Assembly (NCBI RefSeq): GCF_002026305.1
Contig: NZ_MVAB01000001.1
Coordinates: 434,001 to 498,000 of the forward strand
Origin: Vagococcus martis
Lineage (GTDB): Bacteria; Bacillota; Bacilli; Lactobacillales; Vagococcaceae
Direction: 5' to 3'
Length of the DNA: 64,000 bases
Shown: one piece after another, positions 27,825 through 37,049 of the stretch
Position numbering within the stretch: position 1 is the first letter of the stretch
How the letters are laid out: each line of letters opens with the position of its first letter
Made by a program: the position numbers and the translations under genes
Notes under the pieces: generated by a model
Databases searched by the model: none
Told to the model about the DNA's origin: nothing
What the model saw: only the letters and a program-made list of their open reading frames with translations

Positions 27825-28361
27825 TTAAGCCATAGCTTTTCGTTGAACTAATGGACGTAACTTTTGCGATATTAATCCAATCAAAATCACTTTAATGATA
27901 GTTGTTGGAATAAAAGGTAGCACCGTTGCTGTAAAGGCTACAGATAGACTACTTCCTGTAACAAAATGAAACATAACAAATCCAACTACGAAATTTATAA
28001 TAGCACTTAAACTTAGTCCCAGATAAAGAGAAAATGGATTACCTCGTTCTGCAAAAACTCCTGAAATGTAAGCCATTATTGGGAAACTTAAAATAAATCC
28101 TCCAGTTGGTCCAAACACAACAGCAGCTCCTCCAGAAAATCCTGCAAAAACAGGTAAACCAATTAATCCCAATAATACGTATAATGATGTAGCTACTGTC
28201 CCTGATTTTCTTCCAAGTAATACCCCTGTTAATGGAATAATAAATGTTTGTAGTGTCATCGGTACGCCGTAAGGCATTGGAATACTTATTTGTGATAGAA
28301 CCAAAATCACTGCCGCAAATAATGCAGTTTTTGTTAAATCTGATGTTTTAAATTTTGTCAT
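27825..28361 (-). CDS. bioY: biotin ECF transporter S component
   Basis: The product has 178 residues with about six membrane helices. The BioY family pattern is clear: QISIPMPYGVPMTLQTF near the start, GVLLGRKSGTVATSLYVLLGLIG in pieces, and GPTGGFILSFP. It binds biotin and works with the shared ECF energizing module encoded elsewhere. Its promoter overlaps a BirA operator, so it should be shut off when biotin is plentiful. Confidence 0.96.
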   Translation of the reverse strand: MTKFKTSDLTKTALFAAVILVLSQISIPMPYGVPMTLQTFIIPLTGVLLGRKSGTVATSLYVLLGLIGLPVFAGFSGGAAVVFGPTGGFILSFPIMAYISGVFAERGNPFSLYLGLSLSAIINFVVGFVMFHFVTGSSLSVAFTATVLPFIPTTIIKVILIGLISQKLRPLVQRKAMA

Positions 28362-28404
28362 AGTCTCTCCCCTTTTCTTTTTTTATTATAGCAAAAAGAA
28401 AAGG

Positions 28405-28437
28405 TTAGTCAACCTTTTTTTAAAAAAAGTTGACTAA
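28405..28437 (-). promoter_or_regulatory. BirA operator and bioY promoter
   Basis: TTAGTCAAC (28405-28413) and GTTGACTAA (28429-28437) are perfect inverted half-sites with a 15-nt spacer, the form of Gram-positive BirA boxes. Reading toward bioY, TTGACT in the near half-site serves as -35 and TATAAT follows after 16 bases (about 28386-28391). The far half-site includes the TAG stop codon of birA. Confidence 0.9.
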
Positions 28438-29408
28438 TGTATTTTTAAGGAAACTTCTCCAAAACGAAGTTCTTGCGTTTGCCCATCAGAGCGTTTTACA
28501 ACAAGTGAGCCATTATCTAAGATATCTTCTGCGATTGCGTCATAATTTGTGGTACCTGATACAACAGAAACAGGACGTCCAATCACGATTGATTTTTGTC
28601 GATATATATCCATCATTTTTTGCTGTGTCATACTATTAGCTTGTAAAAAGAACTGATTAATAATCTCTGCAGCAATATGATTTCTAACCACGTTTTTATC
28701 ATCAAACAATGCAGTTGCAACTGATTGCACTTGATCTGAAAACAGTCGAGAATCTGTCGAAACGTTTATCCCTATACCTACTACAATCCAGTCTAGTTTA
28801 CCTGTTTCAAGATTGGTTACAGCTTCAGTCAAAATACCACAAACTTTTTTTCCTTTAAGAAACAAATCATTTACCCATTTAATCCCAATATTTTCACCTG
28901 TGAAATGTGATAATACGTCTGCTACTATCACTGCCGAATAAGCTGTCATAAGTGAAGGTTCGATATTAGGTAACTCATCTGGTCGAATAATCAAACTCAT
29001 ATAAATCCCTGTGTCCTTTGGTGATTCAAATACTTTCCCGTATCTTCCTCTACCTTTAGTTTGTTCATTGGCAATAATGACTGTTCCATGTTCTGCCCCT
29101 GTAACGGCTAATTCTTTTGCTCGATTATTGGTCGAATCAATGGAATCATAAACATTAATCTGAGTTGCATTAATTGATTTACCTAGGTAAGGTTTCATGC
29201 CTTGTAAAGAGAGTTTATCACTAGTCTCCTCTAACGAATAACCTTTACTTTTTACAGCGTTAATTGGATACCCTTCACTTTCTAATTGTTTGATGGCTTT
29301 CCATACAGCGTTTCGAGATACGCCAATTTTCTCTGCTAGTTTTTCACCGGAAAAAAATTCTCCCCGATGATTTTCTAGCATTTCTAATGTTTTACTCTTT
29401 ACTGTCAT
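28434..29408 (-). CDS. birA: bifunctional biotin ligase / biotin operon repressor
   Basis: The product has 324 residues. An N-terminal winged helix (residues 1-65, EKIGVSRNAVWKAIKQLESEG) is followed by the ligase domain with KGRGRYGK, the biotinyl-AMP site, and KWVNDLFLKGKKVCGI. It charges biotin-dependent carboxylases and, as holo-repressor, should bind the box behind its own stop codon to control bioY. The ATG overlaps the stop of the upstream peptidase gene (ATGA). Confidence 0.96.
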   Translation of the reverse strand: MTVKSKTLEMLENHRGEFFSGEKLAEKIGVSRNAVWKAIKQLESEGYPINAVKSKGYSLEETSDKLSLQGMKPYLGKSINATQINVYDSIDSTNNRAKELAVTGAEHGTVIIANEQTKGRGRYGKVFESPKDTGIYMSLIIRPDELPNIEPSLMTAYSAVIVADVLSHFTGENIGIKWVNDLFLKGKKVCGILTEAVTNLETGKLDWIVVGIGINVSTDSRLFSDQVQSVATALFDDKNVVRNHIAAEIINQFFLQANSMTQQKMMDIYRQKSIVIGRPVSVVSGTTNYDAIAEDILDNGSLVVKRSDGQTQELRFGEVSLKIH

Positions 29409-31357
29409 TTTATTTCCTCATTATTTAAATACTTGTCGAACCAATTTGCAATATCCGTTAAACGAGCGACCCTTAGATTTGGTAAGCCAGCTCTTGATAA
29501 ACCATGACTTGATTTAGGGTAGACGATCATTTCTGTTGGCACATTAAATCGTTTCATTGCCGTAAACATTTGTTCACCTTGTTCTTTTGGACAACGTAAA
29601 TCTTCTTCTCCATGTAAAACCAATAAAGGTGTCTTAGCATTTTCAACATAGGCTAACGGAGATAGTCGCCACATCTCTGAAATGTTTGGTAAATCTGTTA
29701 ATAATTGATACTTAACAAAGAATGCACCGATATCACTTGTTCCATAAAAACTAATCCAATTTGAAATAGAGCGTTGTGTCACTGCTGCTTTAAATCGTTT
29801 TGAGTGACCAACAATCCAGTTTGTCATAAATCCACCATAACTACCACCAGCTACAACCAATTTTTTTTCGTCAATTTCGGGGTGTTCTGTTAATACAATA
29901 TCTAATCCTGTCATCAAATCTGTATAATCTTTATTGCCATAATCTCCTAATATTGCACTAACAAATTTCTGACCGTAACCTTGTCCACCTCTTGGGTTTA
30001 ACATAATTACACCATAACCATTTGCTGCATGATACTGCATCTCATGGAAGAATGTTTCACCATAACAAACTTGTGGTCCGCCATGAATATATAAAATAGC
30101 TGGATGATTTTTTTGTGTCGTTACAGGAGGCACATACCATCCTTGAACAGACACATCTTTTTCTGATTCATACCAAAATTCATGTGGTGTTGATAGTTCA
30201 AGTTCATTTAAAATTAATTCATTTGGATTATAAATAGTTTTTAATTCTGATGTATTTAAAGACAATACACCTAAAGATGATGGTTCTACTAAAGTTGAAT
30301 ATGTCACAGCAAACTCATTTCCATCAAAATAGGCATCTGTTAAATGATTTTTTTCATCATAAATTTTTTCTAAATGACCTTCTAAGTTTCCTTGATAAAG
30401 GAGTATTTTCCCATGATGTGTGACTGGAAAAATAAACTCTTTAGTAGATAGCCATTCAATGTCGACTCCTCTAACTTGTTGTTGGAAATCACCAACAATC
30501 GCATCTCCCACTTCCTCATCTAAGTGTTCAGTTAAACAAGCTAACTGTCCTGTTTTCATATTGTAGTGATACAATTTATTTTGTGAAACAAAACCAAAAT
30601 CAAAAGTATTCCCTGTAAGTAGTAACTCTTCTTCTGTTGCATTCATTTTCCCATAGTAAAAACTTCCTGTAGGTAATGAATGGGTTAAGCAAGTGAGTGA
30701 GTGAGTTGAAAATTCAAGTTTATAAACAGTACTTCCATAATCCCACTCATCTTTTGGGTCTTTTTCTCTTCCAATAATGGCATAACTTTCGTCTTTTGAC
30801 ACATAGTCTAAACTAAACTCATCTTTTGTTTCATAAAGAATCGTTTCCTCTTTTGTAGCTACCATCACTTTACTCAATTGATAAGTCGCCTCTAAATCTA
30901 ATAGACCAGCTCCATCTAGTTTGTAAGTTAGTTTGTCCCATTTTTTAGGTTGTTCAAATGATGTTTCTTTCGTTTCTTTTTTTGATTTGGTCTGAATAAA
31001 ATAAATCGCACTGCTTGAAGCATTCCAAGTATAGTTTGAAAAGGACTCTTTTTTCATTATGCTAAAACTACTACCACCATCAAGAGCCTGAATATTCAAG
31101 TGTAATTCTTTTTCTTTTTTACTTACAAAACTTAGCCATTTTTTATTAGGAGATAGTTTTAACTGACTAATTGAAACGTCTTCTCCACTCCATAATCGTC
31201 GTTCGTTGGTTGATTTATTCACACTATAAATTCTTGATTCATATTTGTTTGTTTCTTTATTGATTGAGTGCTCCATAAAGAAAATCAACTCACCAGAAGA
31301 TACAGGTTGAGATAAACTATTTAATTCAAATAAACTATCGGTTGTCACTTTTTTCAT
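29405..31357 (-). CDS. S9-family prolyl oligopeptidase-type serine peptidase
   Basis: The product has 650 residues: an N-terminal beta-propeller region (about 1-390) and a C-terminal alpha/beta hydrolase. The nucleophile elbow is GGSYGGFMTNW, the oxyanion part lies in YIHGGPQVCYG, and the last His is in YPKSSHGLSR. The protein resembles acylaminoacyl or dipeptidyl peptidases of the cytoplasm, so a role in peptide breakdown is likely. It overlaps birA by four bases, so birA is probably cotranscribed with it. Confidence 0.9.
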   Translation of the reverse strand: MKKVTTDSLFELNSLSQPVSSGELIFFMEHSINKETNKYESRIYSVNKSTNERRLWSGEDVSISQLKLSPNKKWLSFVSKKEKELHLNIQALDGGSSFSIMKKESFSNYTWNASSSAIYFIQTKSKKETKETSFEQPKKWDKLTYKLDGAGLLDLEATYQLSKVMVATKEETILYETKDEFSLDYVSKDESYAIIGREKDPKDEWDYGSTVYKLEFSTHSLTCLTHSLPTGSFYYGKMNATEEELLLTGNTFDFGFVSQNKLYHYNMKTGQLACLTEHLDEEVGDAIVGDFQQQVRGVDIEWLSTKEFIFPVTHHGKILLYQGNLEGHLEKIYDEKNHLTDAYFDGNEFAVTYSTLVEPSSLGVLSLNTSELKTIYNPNELILNELELSTPHEFWYESEKDVSVQGWYVPPVTTQKNHPAILYIHGGPQVCYGETFFHEMQYHAANGYGVIMLNPRGGQGYGQKFVSAILGDYGNKDYTDLMTGLDIVLTEHPEIDEKKLVVAGGSYGGFMTNWIVGHSKRFKAAVTQRSISNWISFYGTSDIGAFFVKYQLLTDLPNISEMWRLSPLAYVENAKTPLLVLHGEEDLRCPKEQGEQMFTAMKRFNVPTEMIVYPKSSHGLSRAGLPNLRVARLTDIANWFDKYLNNEEIK

Positions 31358-31425
31358 CTAATCAGTCCTTTCATATTACTATCATTGTAAAACAAAGAAT
31401 TATAATATACTAGCCAAGACACAAA

Positions 31426-31459
31426 AAAGATGACCTCATCTCTTGATAAAGTCATCTTT
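31426..31459 (-). terminator. terminator of the D-Asp cross-bridge operon
   Basis: Arms AAAGATGAC (31426-31434) and GTCATCTTT (31451-31459). On the minus strand the stem is followed by a T-run, directly behind the racemase stop codon. Confidence 0.8.
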
Positions 31460-31462
31460 CTC

Positions 31463-32173
31463 TTATTCCCTATTTTTTAATGCTAATTTTACCGTTTCTT
31501 CAGCTAATACATTTTGTGGATCGATGACGTGCTCATTCATTTGGTTTTCAGCGTCTTCCATCATAGATAATTCTGTACAACCTAACACAATCACGTCACA
31601 ATTTAACGTGTTAAACATGTCATCAAGCACTTCATGATACAAGTCATGGTCTAATTGATTTAAATGTTTTATTTTTTCAAAAATAAGTTTGCTCACCTTA
31701 TCTTGAATGTCTTGTGTTGGATGAACAACCTCAAATCCAGCTGATTCAATAAATGGATCATAAATTTTATTTTTAATCGTTCCTTCTGTCCCGATGATAC
31801 CAACACGTGCATTTTTTTCATAAGCATCACTCACACGATTAATCGCAAGTTTTGGCATATGAAGTAATGGCTTGTCAGTCGCTTGTTCCAACTCATCAAA
31901 AAAATAATGTGCTGTGTTACAAGTTAGGACGAAAAAATCAGGTGATAATTTATCATATGTTTCAATCACATCAAGTAAATATGGTAATGGATTCTCATTG
32001 TTTTCTTTATCTAATATATAAGAACTTCTATCGGGAATTGTTGCATAATTTACTAAAACATAATTTAAATAATCTTGGTCTTTTTGGGCAGGCGTTTTAT
32101 CATTTACCATTTTGACATATAATTCTGTCGCTTTTGTTCCCATACCACCAATGACGGTAAAGAAATGTTTCAT
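31463..32173 (-). CDS. racD: aspartate racemase (Asp/Glu/hydantoin racemase family)
   Basis: The product has 236 residues with the two catalytic cysteines of the family, C85 in VLTCNTAHY and C199 in VLGCTELS. It should interconvert L- and D-aspartate without a cofactor. The start lies 11 bp behind the D-aspartate ligase gene, which needs D-Asp, so this is very likely the supplier for the murein cross-bridge, as known for Enterococcus faecium. Confidence 0.9.
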   Translation of the reverse strand: MKHFFTVIGGMGTKATELYVKMVNDKTPAQKDQDYLNYVLVNYATIPDRSSYILDKENNENPLPYLLDVIETYDKLSPDFFVLTCNTAHYFFDELEQATDKPLLHMPKLAINRVSDAYEKNARVGIIGTEGTIKNKIYDPFIESAGFEVVHPTQDIQDKVSKLIFEKIKHLNQLDHDLYHEVLDDMFNTLNCDVIVLGCTELSMMEDAENQMNEHVIDPQNVLAEETVKLALKNRE

Positions 32174-32184
32174 GTCATCCCACC

Positions 32185-33423
32185 TTACTTACCATATTTT
32201 TTAAAGGCTTTTCGATAATATCTAAACATGCGTTGAAGTAGCATGTAACGTTTAATGCTACGGTCACCATCATAATAGAATGTGTAGCCATAGCGTTTAT
32301 CAGCAATCATGTCTCGTGCAATATCTTTATAATGCGTCTCAGGCACGTATTTGTCAAAAATATCGATTGGGACATTTAGCCATAATTTACCTTGTTCTTC
32401 CGGAATATTCGCAAAAACAGGTTCGCTATCCTTTAAGTCATCATAGATATAATCTCTTACTACCCACTCAGCTAAATTCAAGCCGTTTAACGTGACAAAG
32501 AAACTACTTCTACCTTGTCTTAAATTAATTTCAAAGAATTTATATGTATTATCTTTGATATCATATTTCAAGTCAAAGTTTGCAAATCCAGTGTATTCAA
32601 TATCTTCTAAAAAGTCTTTTACTTGCTTGTAAATAGCTTCATTGTAATCAGGCATAATTGCTAAATAATTTCCGATACCAAGTGGTGTTGGATCTTCAAG
32701 TAACGGATGACCTAAGCACATCATTTTTACTTGATGATTTTTATCAACATAACAATTTAACACACGCATCGGGCTTTCGTTGCCTTCAACAAATTCTTGT
32801 AAAATTAAGTTATCTTTATAACCTGCACCATATATACCATGAATGACACGGTTATATTCTGTCATATTATCAATGATATAAACTTTTTCTTTAATTGGGT
32901 CAGTAAAATCGTTCCAAGACACACTGTTTGCTGGTTTTAACGCAATCGGAAAATCAAAAGGCTGTGTTGCCTCTGAATTTTCTACCATACGGCGAGTGAT
33001 AATTTTTGTTTTAGGATACGGCAAATTGTATCTCTCACAAACCTCGTAAAAATCTTGTTTATTAACTAATTGTTTTTCCAACTCTTTGTTGATGTAGGGA
33101 CAAACAAACGTTTCAGATAATTCTTCAAGATGTTTTGAGATAAGTTCAGTATACCAATCTCCCATCCCCATCAAAATGACTGGGACATCAGAATCTTTAT
33201 ATTCTTTTGCAACTTCTCTCATTGTTTCGATAAATGTTGGGTCTGTGTCAAAATTCGGCACTACTTCAATAGCCAGTATTTTTGTGTGTTTGGTTGGCGC
33301 AATCGATGCACTGGCGATTGTCCGGACAGGTTTATTGGTAATGTCATAAAATGAGCGGGCCATGCCATATAGATTCAAGTCTCCACCGAGTAATACGGGG
33401 ATAAACTCTTTTTTCTGAGTCAA
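32185..33423 (-). CDS. aslA: D-aspartate ligase (ATP-grasp), peptidoglycan cross-bridge
   Basis: The product has 412 residues and strongly resembles the E. faecium D-Asp ligase as I remember it: FIPVLLGGDLNLYGMARSF, FDFPIALKPANSV, MMCLGHPLLEDPTP, EYTGFANFDLKYD and FEINLRQGRSSFF. The ATP-grasp fold activates the beta-carboxyl of D-Asp and joins it to the Lys of UDP-MurNAc-pentapeptide. The setting between a racemase and an asparagine synthetase-type gene fits this job. Confidence 0.92.
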   Translation of the reverse strand: MTQKKEFIPVLLGGDLNLYGMARSFYDITNKPVRTIASASIAPTKHTKILAIEVVPNFDTDPTFIETMREVAKEYKDSDVPVILMGMGDWYTELISKHLEELSETFVCPYINKELEKQLVNKQDFYEVCERYNLPYPKTKIITRRMVENSEATQPFDFPIALKPANSVSWNDFTDPIKEKVYIIDNMTEYNRVIHGIYGAGYKDNLILQEFVEGNESPMRVLNCYVDKNHQVKMMCLGHPLLEDPTPLGIGNYLAIMPDYNEAIYKQVKDFLEDIEYTGFANFDLKYDIKDNTYKFFEINLRQGRSSFFVTLNGLNLAEWVVRDYIYDDLKDSEPVFANIPEEQGKLWLNVPIDIFDKYVPETHYKDIARDMIADKRYGYTFYYDGDRSIKRYMLLQRMFRYYRKAFKKYGK

Positions 33424-33446
33424 TACAATCGGTTCCCTTCTTTTAA

Positions 33447-35288
33447 TTAATTTTCAATAAAATAAACTTGATACCAAACAATAAACGTGTAAATAGTAAA
33501 TATTTTTTGCATATTTGCTATTCCTTGTTTTTGTTCTTCCAATAAACGATTTAGGTAGTCCACATTAAAGAATTTTTCAGCTATATCAGAGTTAAATGCC
33601 TCTTTTAACATCTCTTGGTATTTATCTTCTTTTAACCAAGAAGCTAGAGGTGATGGGAATCCTAGTTTTTCACGATTGACAATGCGATCGGGTAATTTTG
33701 CTTCTGAGGCTTCACGCCAAGCAATTTTTGTGACACCATTTTTCATATCTACACGTGTGTCTGTAGGCATTCTTTTCGCAATTTCAGCCACTTCTTTATC
33801 CACTAAAGGTGTTCTAACTTCTAAAGAATTTGCCATACTCATACGGTCTGCTTTATGTAAAATATCATAAGCTAACCAACCATGAATATCAAAATGTTGC
33901 ATTTTAGTCACATCATCTTTACTTTTTGCTTCATCAAATAAATCTTTAACATAAAGAGATGAGGATTTATTGTAACGCGTATTTTTCAATAAATCATTTC
34001 TTTCTGCTTCATTAAACACATAATTTACACGATAATAACGTTCGCTAATATCTTGCGCACCACGAATTAAGAATCGACGACCATGGAAATGTGGCAAACG
34101 TTTCGCTGTTTGAGCAAACAATTGACGCATATTACGTGTCGTAAATTTCTCATATTTTCTAAATGTTCCTGCTTCTAAGTAAGTATTATACCCACCAAAG
34201 AATTCATCTGCACCTTCACCTGATAAAGCAACTTTTACATGCTTACTTGTTTCTTTTGATAAGAAATACAATTGAATCGCAGAAGGATTAGATAAAGGCT
34301 CATCCATGTGATACATTGCTTTAGGAATAATCCCAAAGAAATCGTCATCATTAATCATGATAGCTGTATTTTTTTGGTCAATTTCTTTTGCAAATTCTTG
34401 TGCCCATTCTAATTCACTGATGTTTTTATCTTCAAATCCTAATGAAAATGATTGGATATCTCTATCTTGTGATGCTTCATTTAAAATGTAGCTTGAATCA
34501 ATCCCACTTGATAAGAAACTTCCCACTTCAACGTCAGCAATCATATGTTTTTTCACTGATTCATCAACTGTTTCAATGATGTCACGTTTTGCTTCATCCA
34601 TTGTCATTTTTTTCTCTTCTTCAAATGTGAAGTGATAGTATTCATTCACTTCTAAATCGTTATCTTTAAATTTGAAATAATGACCTGGATTGACTTTATA
34701 AACATTTTTGAATAATGTTTCGTCACTTGGAATGTATTCAAAACTTAGATGAATTGGTAATAACTCTTCATTTAATTCTTTAACGAATGATGGGTGATCT
34801 AAAAAGGCTTTAATTTCTGACGCCCACATAAAGGTGTCTTCATTTTTAAAGTAATAAAGTGGTTTGATACCAAAATGATCACGAGCACCAAATACTTCGC
34901 CAGTTTCAGAATCATAAATAACAAACGCGTACATCCCACGAATACGGTCTAATAATCCTTCTTTCCAAGCATCATAGCCATGAATCAATACTTCAGAATC
35001 CACTTCTGTCTTAAATTCATACCCTAATTCTTGTAACTCTTCTCTTAATTCTACATAATTATATATTTCACCATTAAACGTTAATACTTTTGTGTTTGTT
35101 TGGTTAGTCATAGGTTGTTGTCCATGATTTAAATCGATAATTGATAGGCGTCTAAATCCCATTGAGATAGCGTCATCTTGGTAAAATCCTTCATCATCTG
35201 GTCCTCTATGTACAATTCGATCCGCCATTTTTTTGATGACTGTTGGATCAATACCTGGTTGGTTCATATATCCGACAAATCCACACAT
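33447..35288 (-). CDS. asnB: asparagine synthetase-type amidotransferase (probably amidates cross-bridge D-Asp)
   Basis: 613 residues from ATG 35286-35288, which leaves Cys2 as the N-terminal nucleophile (MCGFVGYM) and has GGAGG upstream. A class II glutamine amidotransferase domain (to about residue 190) is followed by an ATP-pyrophosphatase synthetase domain with FLSSGIDSSYI. Free asparagine synthesis is one reading. Because it heads the operon with D-Asp ligase and racemase, and Lactococcus AsnH amidates cross-bridge D-Asp, I favour that role. Confidence 0.88.
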   Translation of the reverse strand: MCGFVGYMNQPGIDPTVIKKMADRIVHRGPDDEGFYQDDAISMGFRRLSIIDLNHGQQPMTNQTNTKVLTFNGEIYNYVELREELQELGYEFKTEVDSEVLIHGYDAWKEGLLDRIRGMYAFVIYDSETGEVFGARDHFGIKPLYYFKNEDTFMWASEIKAFLDHPSFVKELNEELLPIHLSFEYIPSDETLFKNVYKVNPGHYFKFKDNDLEVNEYYHFTFEEEKKMTMDEAKRDIIETVDESVKKHMIADVEVGSFLSSGIDSSYILNEASQDRDIQSFSLGFEDKNISELEWAQEFAKEIDQKNTAIMINDDDFFGIIPKAMYHMDEPLSNPSAIQLYFLSKETSKHVKVALSGEGADEFFGGYNTYLEAGTFRKYEKFTTRNMRQLFAQTAKRLPHFHGRRFLIRGAQDISERYYRVNYVFNEAERNDLLKNTRYNKSSSLYVKDLFDEAKSKDDVTKMQHFDIHGWLAYDILHKADRMSMANSLEVRTPLVDKEVAEIAKRMPTDTRVDMKNGVTKIAWREASEAKLPDRIVNREKLGFPSPLASWLKEDKYQEMLKEAFNSDIAEKFFNVDYLNRLLEEQKQGIANMQKIFTIYTFIVWYQVYFIEN

Positions 35289-35489
35289 GTTTTCGTCCTC
35301 CAATTTTATAAATAAAACTTCTAATCATAAGTAACGCATGATTCCTCAACTATCAAGTATACTGCAAATTACTTGTAAATTAAAGTATATAATAGATACT
35401 TCCAAATTAAAATAAAATAACCCTATAATTCTGTTAATATTTTATTAAGAATTTACCCAAAAAAACATACTTCAAGAAATAAAAATCCC

Positions 35490-37001
35490 TTAAAGTATGG
35501 TTATCTCACTTTTTTCTTGAGCTAAATACTGTAACTTTTTACCAATATCTATTAAATCTCTTTCTTTTATAGGATAATCAAATAACTGAACATGCGATGA
35601 ATAGCGGTTCATCTCTTCTAATGTGTTTGGGATATTCGTTAACATCAAGTCAATTATCTGTGTGTCAGTCAATTTCTTGAATACAATATGATAATCATAC
35701 TTATAACGATATAAAATCCGTTCTTCAATATCCTTAGCAATAAAATAGGGTAAGTCAGTATCCAAATAAATGACAATTTCTGGTTCATAATATGTTAAAG
35801 GTAAAACCGATGAAAATAATAAAATATACTTTTGTAGTAAAAAGTCTTCCATTAAAAATAAATCATTACCTGTTTGATCATACAACTGTCTCACGGTAGA
35901 TAATACCTTATGTTTTAATACAGGGTATCTATCATTCACCTCACTCATAACGTAATAACCATCAACATCTACATGAACACGCTTAAATAAGCGACAAAAC
36001 ATGTGAGCACAAAAACTCGTAATAAAAAAACGTTCCTTTAAATCTTTTGGTATCTGTACGAAAGTCTCTTGAAACACTCTCATGAATTCCATCGTTGCTT
36101 GATATACATCAGACTGTTTCATTTTATGATAGCCTAATATTTCTTGTTTAAAGACACTTGATTCATAGAATTTTGTTTTTATTTGAGCTACAACAGCATA
36201 AAAATAAATTTCAGATTCACAATAAATATGAAACTCCTGCATCACATTTTTTAAAAATGATAACTTTTCGATTAAAGTACTAATGTCAACATAATTCTTC
36301 CAAGATTCCTCCATCATCACAAAATGCTTTTTTCGTAACCGGATTAAGTTAGTTGATAACACATACGCTAATTGTTTACGCTGAATAACTGAAAATTGTA
36401 GATGATTCGTTTCGGAAAACAAATCTACTGTTTGATAAATAATGGTTTCATTAATTGTTTTAAATGGCCATTTAATTCCTTTATAAAGCGTCCACATCAT
36501 AATATAAATAATTAATCGAATCTGTTTTTCATTTCCTACTATAGAATATGTTTGCCTTGATAAGCTTAAATCATATAATTCAAACATTAATTTAATTTTT
36601 TTTAAAGATGCCTTCACAGCATGGACACTAGTGTAATTATCCAATGCATATCGTTCAATATTTATCCCATCTTCTACTATAAGGTGCTTCAACAACTGGA
36701 TAGTTTCATCTTTTTCAAAAATATAATTTTTTAAATCCATATAACCTGATTCACTATCTAAACAAATCCCCCGATATTTTTCATATTTAATAACAACTTT
36801 CACTTTAGATGTTTGATTAAATATATCCGTTATATCACGAATTTGCTGTATATACCTTTGTACCGTTCTTTCAACCATATTGATTTGAAGTCCTATTTCT
36901 TTGGTTGTATACCATCGCTTGTTTTCCGAAATAAAAGATAATATTTCCAATAATTGTTGATTTGTCGGATTTAATAATCGAAACATTTGCTTTTCCATCA
37001 T
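35490..37001 (-). CDS. Mga-type transcriptional regulator
   Basis: The product has 503 residues. Two N-terminal helix-turn-helix regions (LLEILSFISENKRWYTTKEIG, then MVERTVQRYIQQI) are followed by a long helical part like the PRD-type and EIIB-like domains of Mga/AtxA regulators. The target genes are unknown; no surface-protein gene lies nearby. The start may be either of two adjacent ATG codons. Confidence 0.75.
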   Translation of the reverse strand: MMEKQMFRLLNPTNQQLLEILSFISENKRWYTTKEIGLQINMVERTVQRYIQQIRDITDIFNQTSKVKVVIKYEKYRGICLDSESGYMDLKNYIFEKDETIQLLKHLIVEDGINIERYALDNYTSVHAVKASLKKIKLMFELYDLSLSRQTYSIVGNEKQIRLIIYIMMWTLYKGIKWPFKTINETIIYQTVDLFSETNHLQFSVIQRKQLAYVLSTNLIRLRKKHFVMMEESWKNYVDISTLIEKLSFLKNVMQEFHIYCESEIYFYAVVAQIKTKFYESSVFKQEILGYHKMKQSDVYQATMEFMRVFQETFVQIPKDLKERFFITSFCAHMFCRLFKRVHVDVDGYYVMSEVNDRYPVLKHKVLSTVRQLYDQTGNDLFLMEDFLLQKYILLFSSVLPLTYYEPEIVIYLDTDLPYFIAKDIEERILYRYKYDYHIVFKKLTDTQIIDLMLTNIPNTLEEMNRYSSHVQLFDYPIKERDLIDIGKKLQYLAQEKSEITIL

Positions 37002-37049
37002 CTCACCACTTTATTGTATACTATTTTTTCATCATATCATGATTATATA

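Noticed and set aside
35304-35489. T-box or other riboswitch upstream of asnB
   Set aside because: The gap is short and AT-rich, with no T-box sequence (TGGNACCGCG type) and no antiterminator-like structure.
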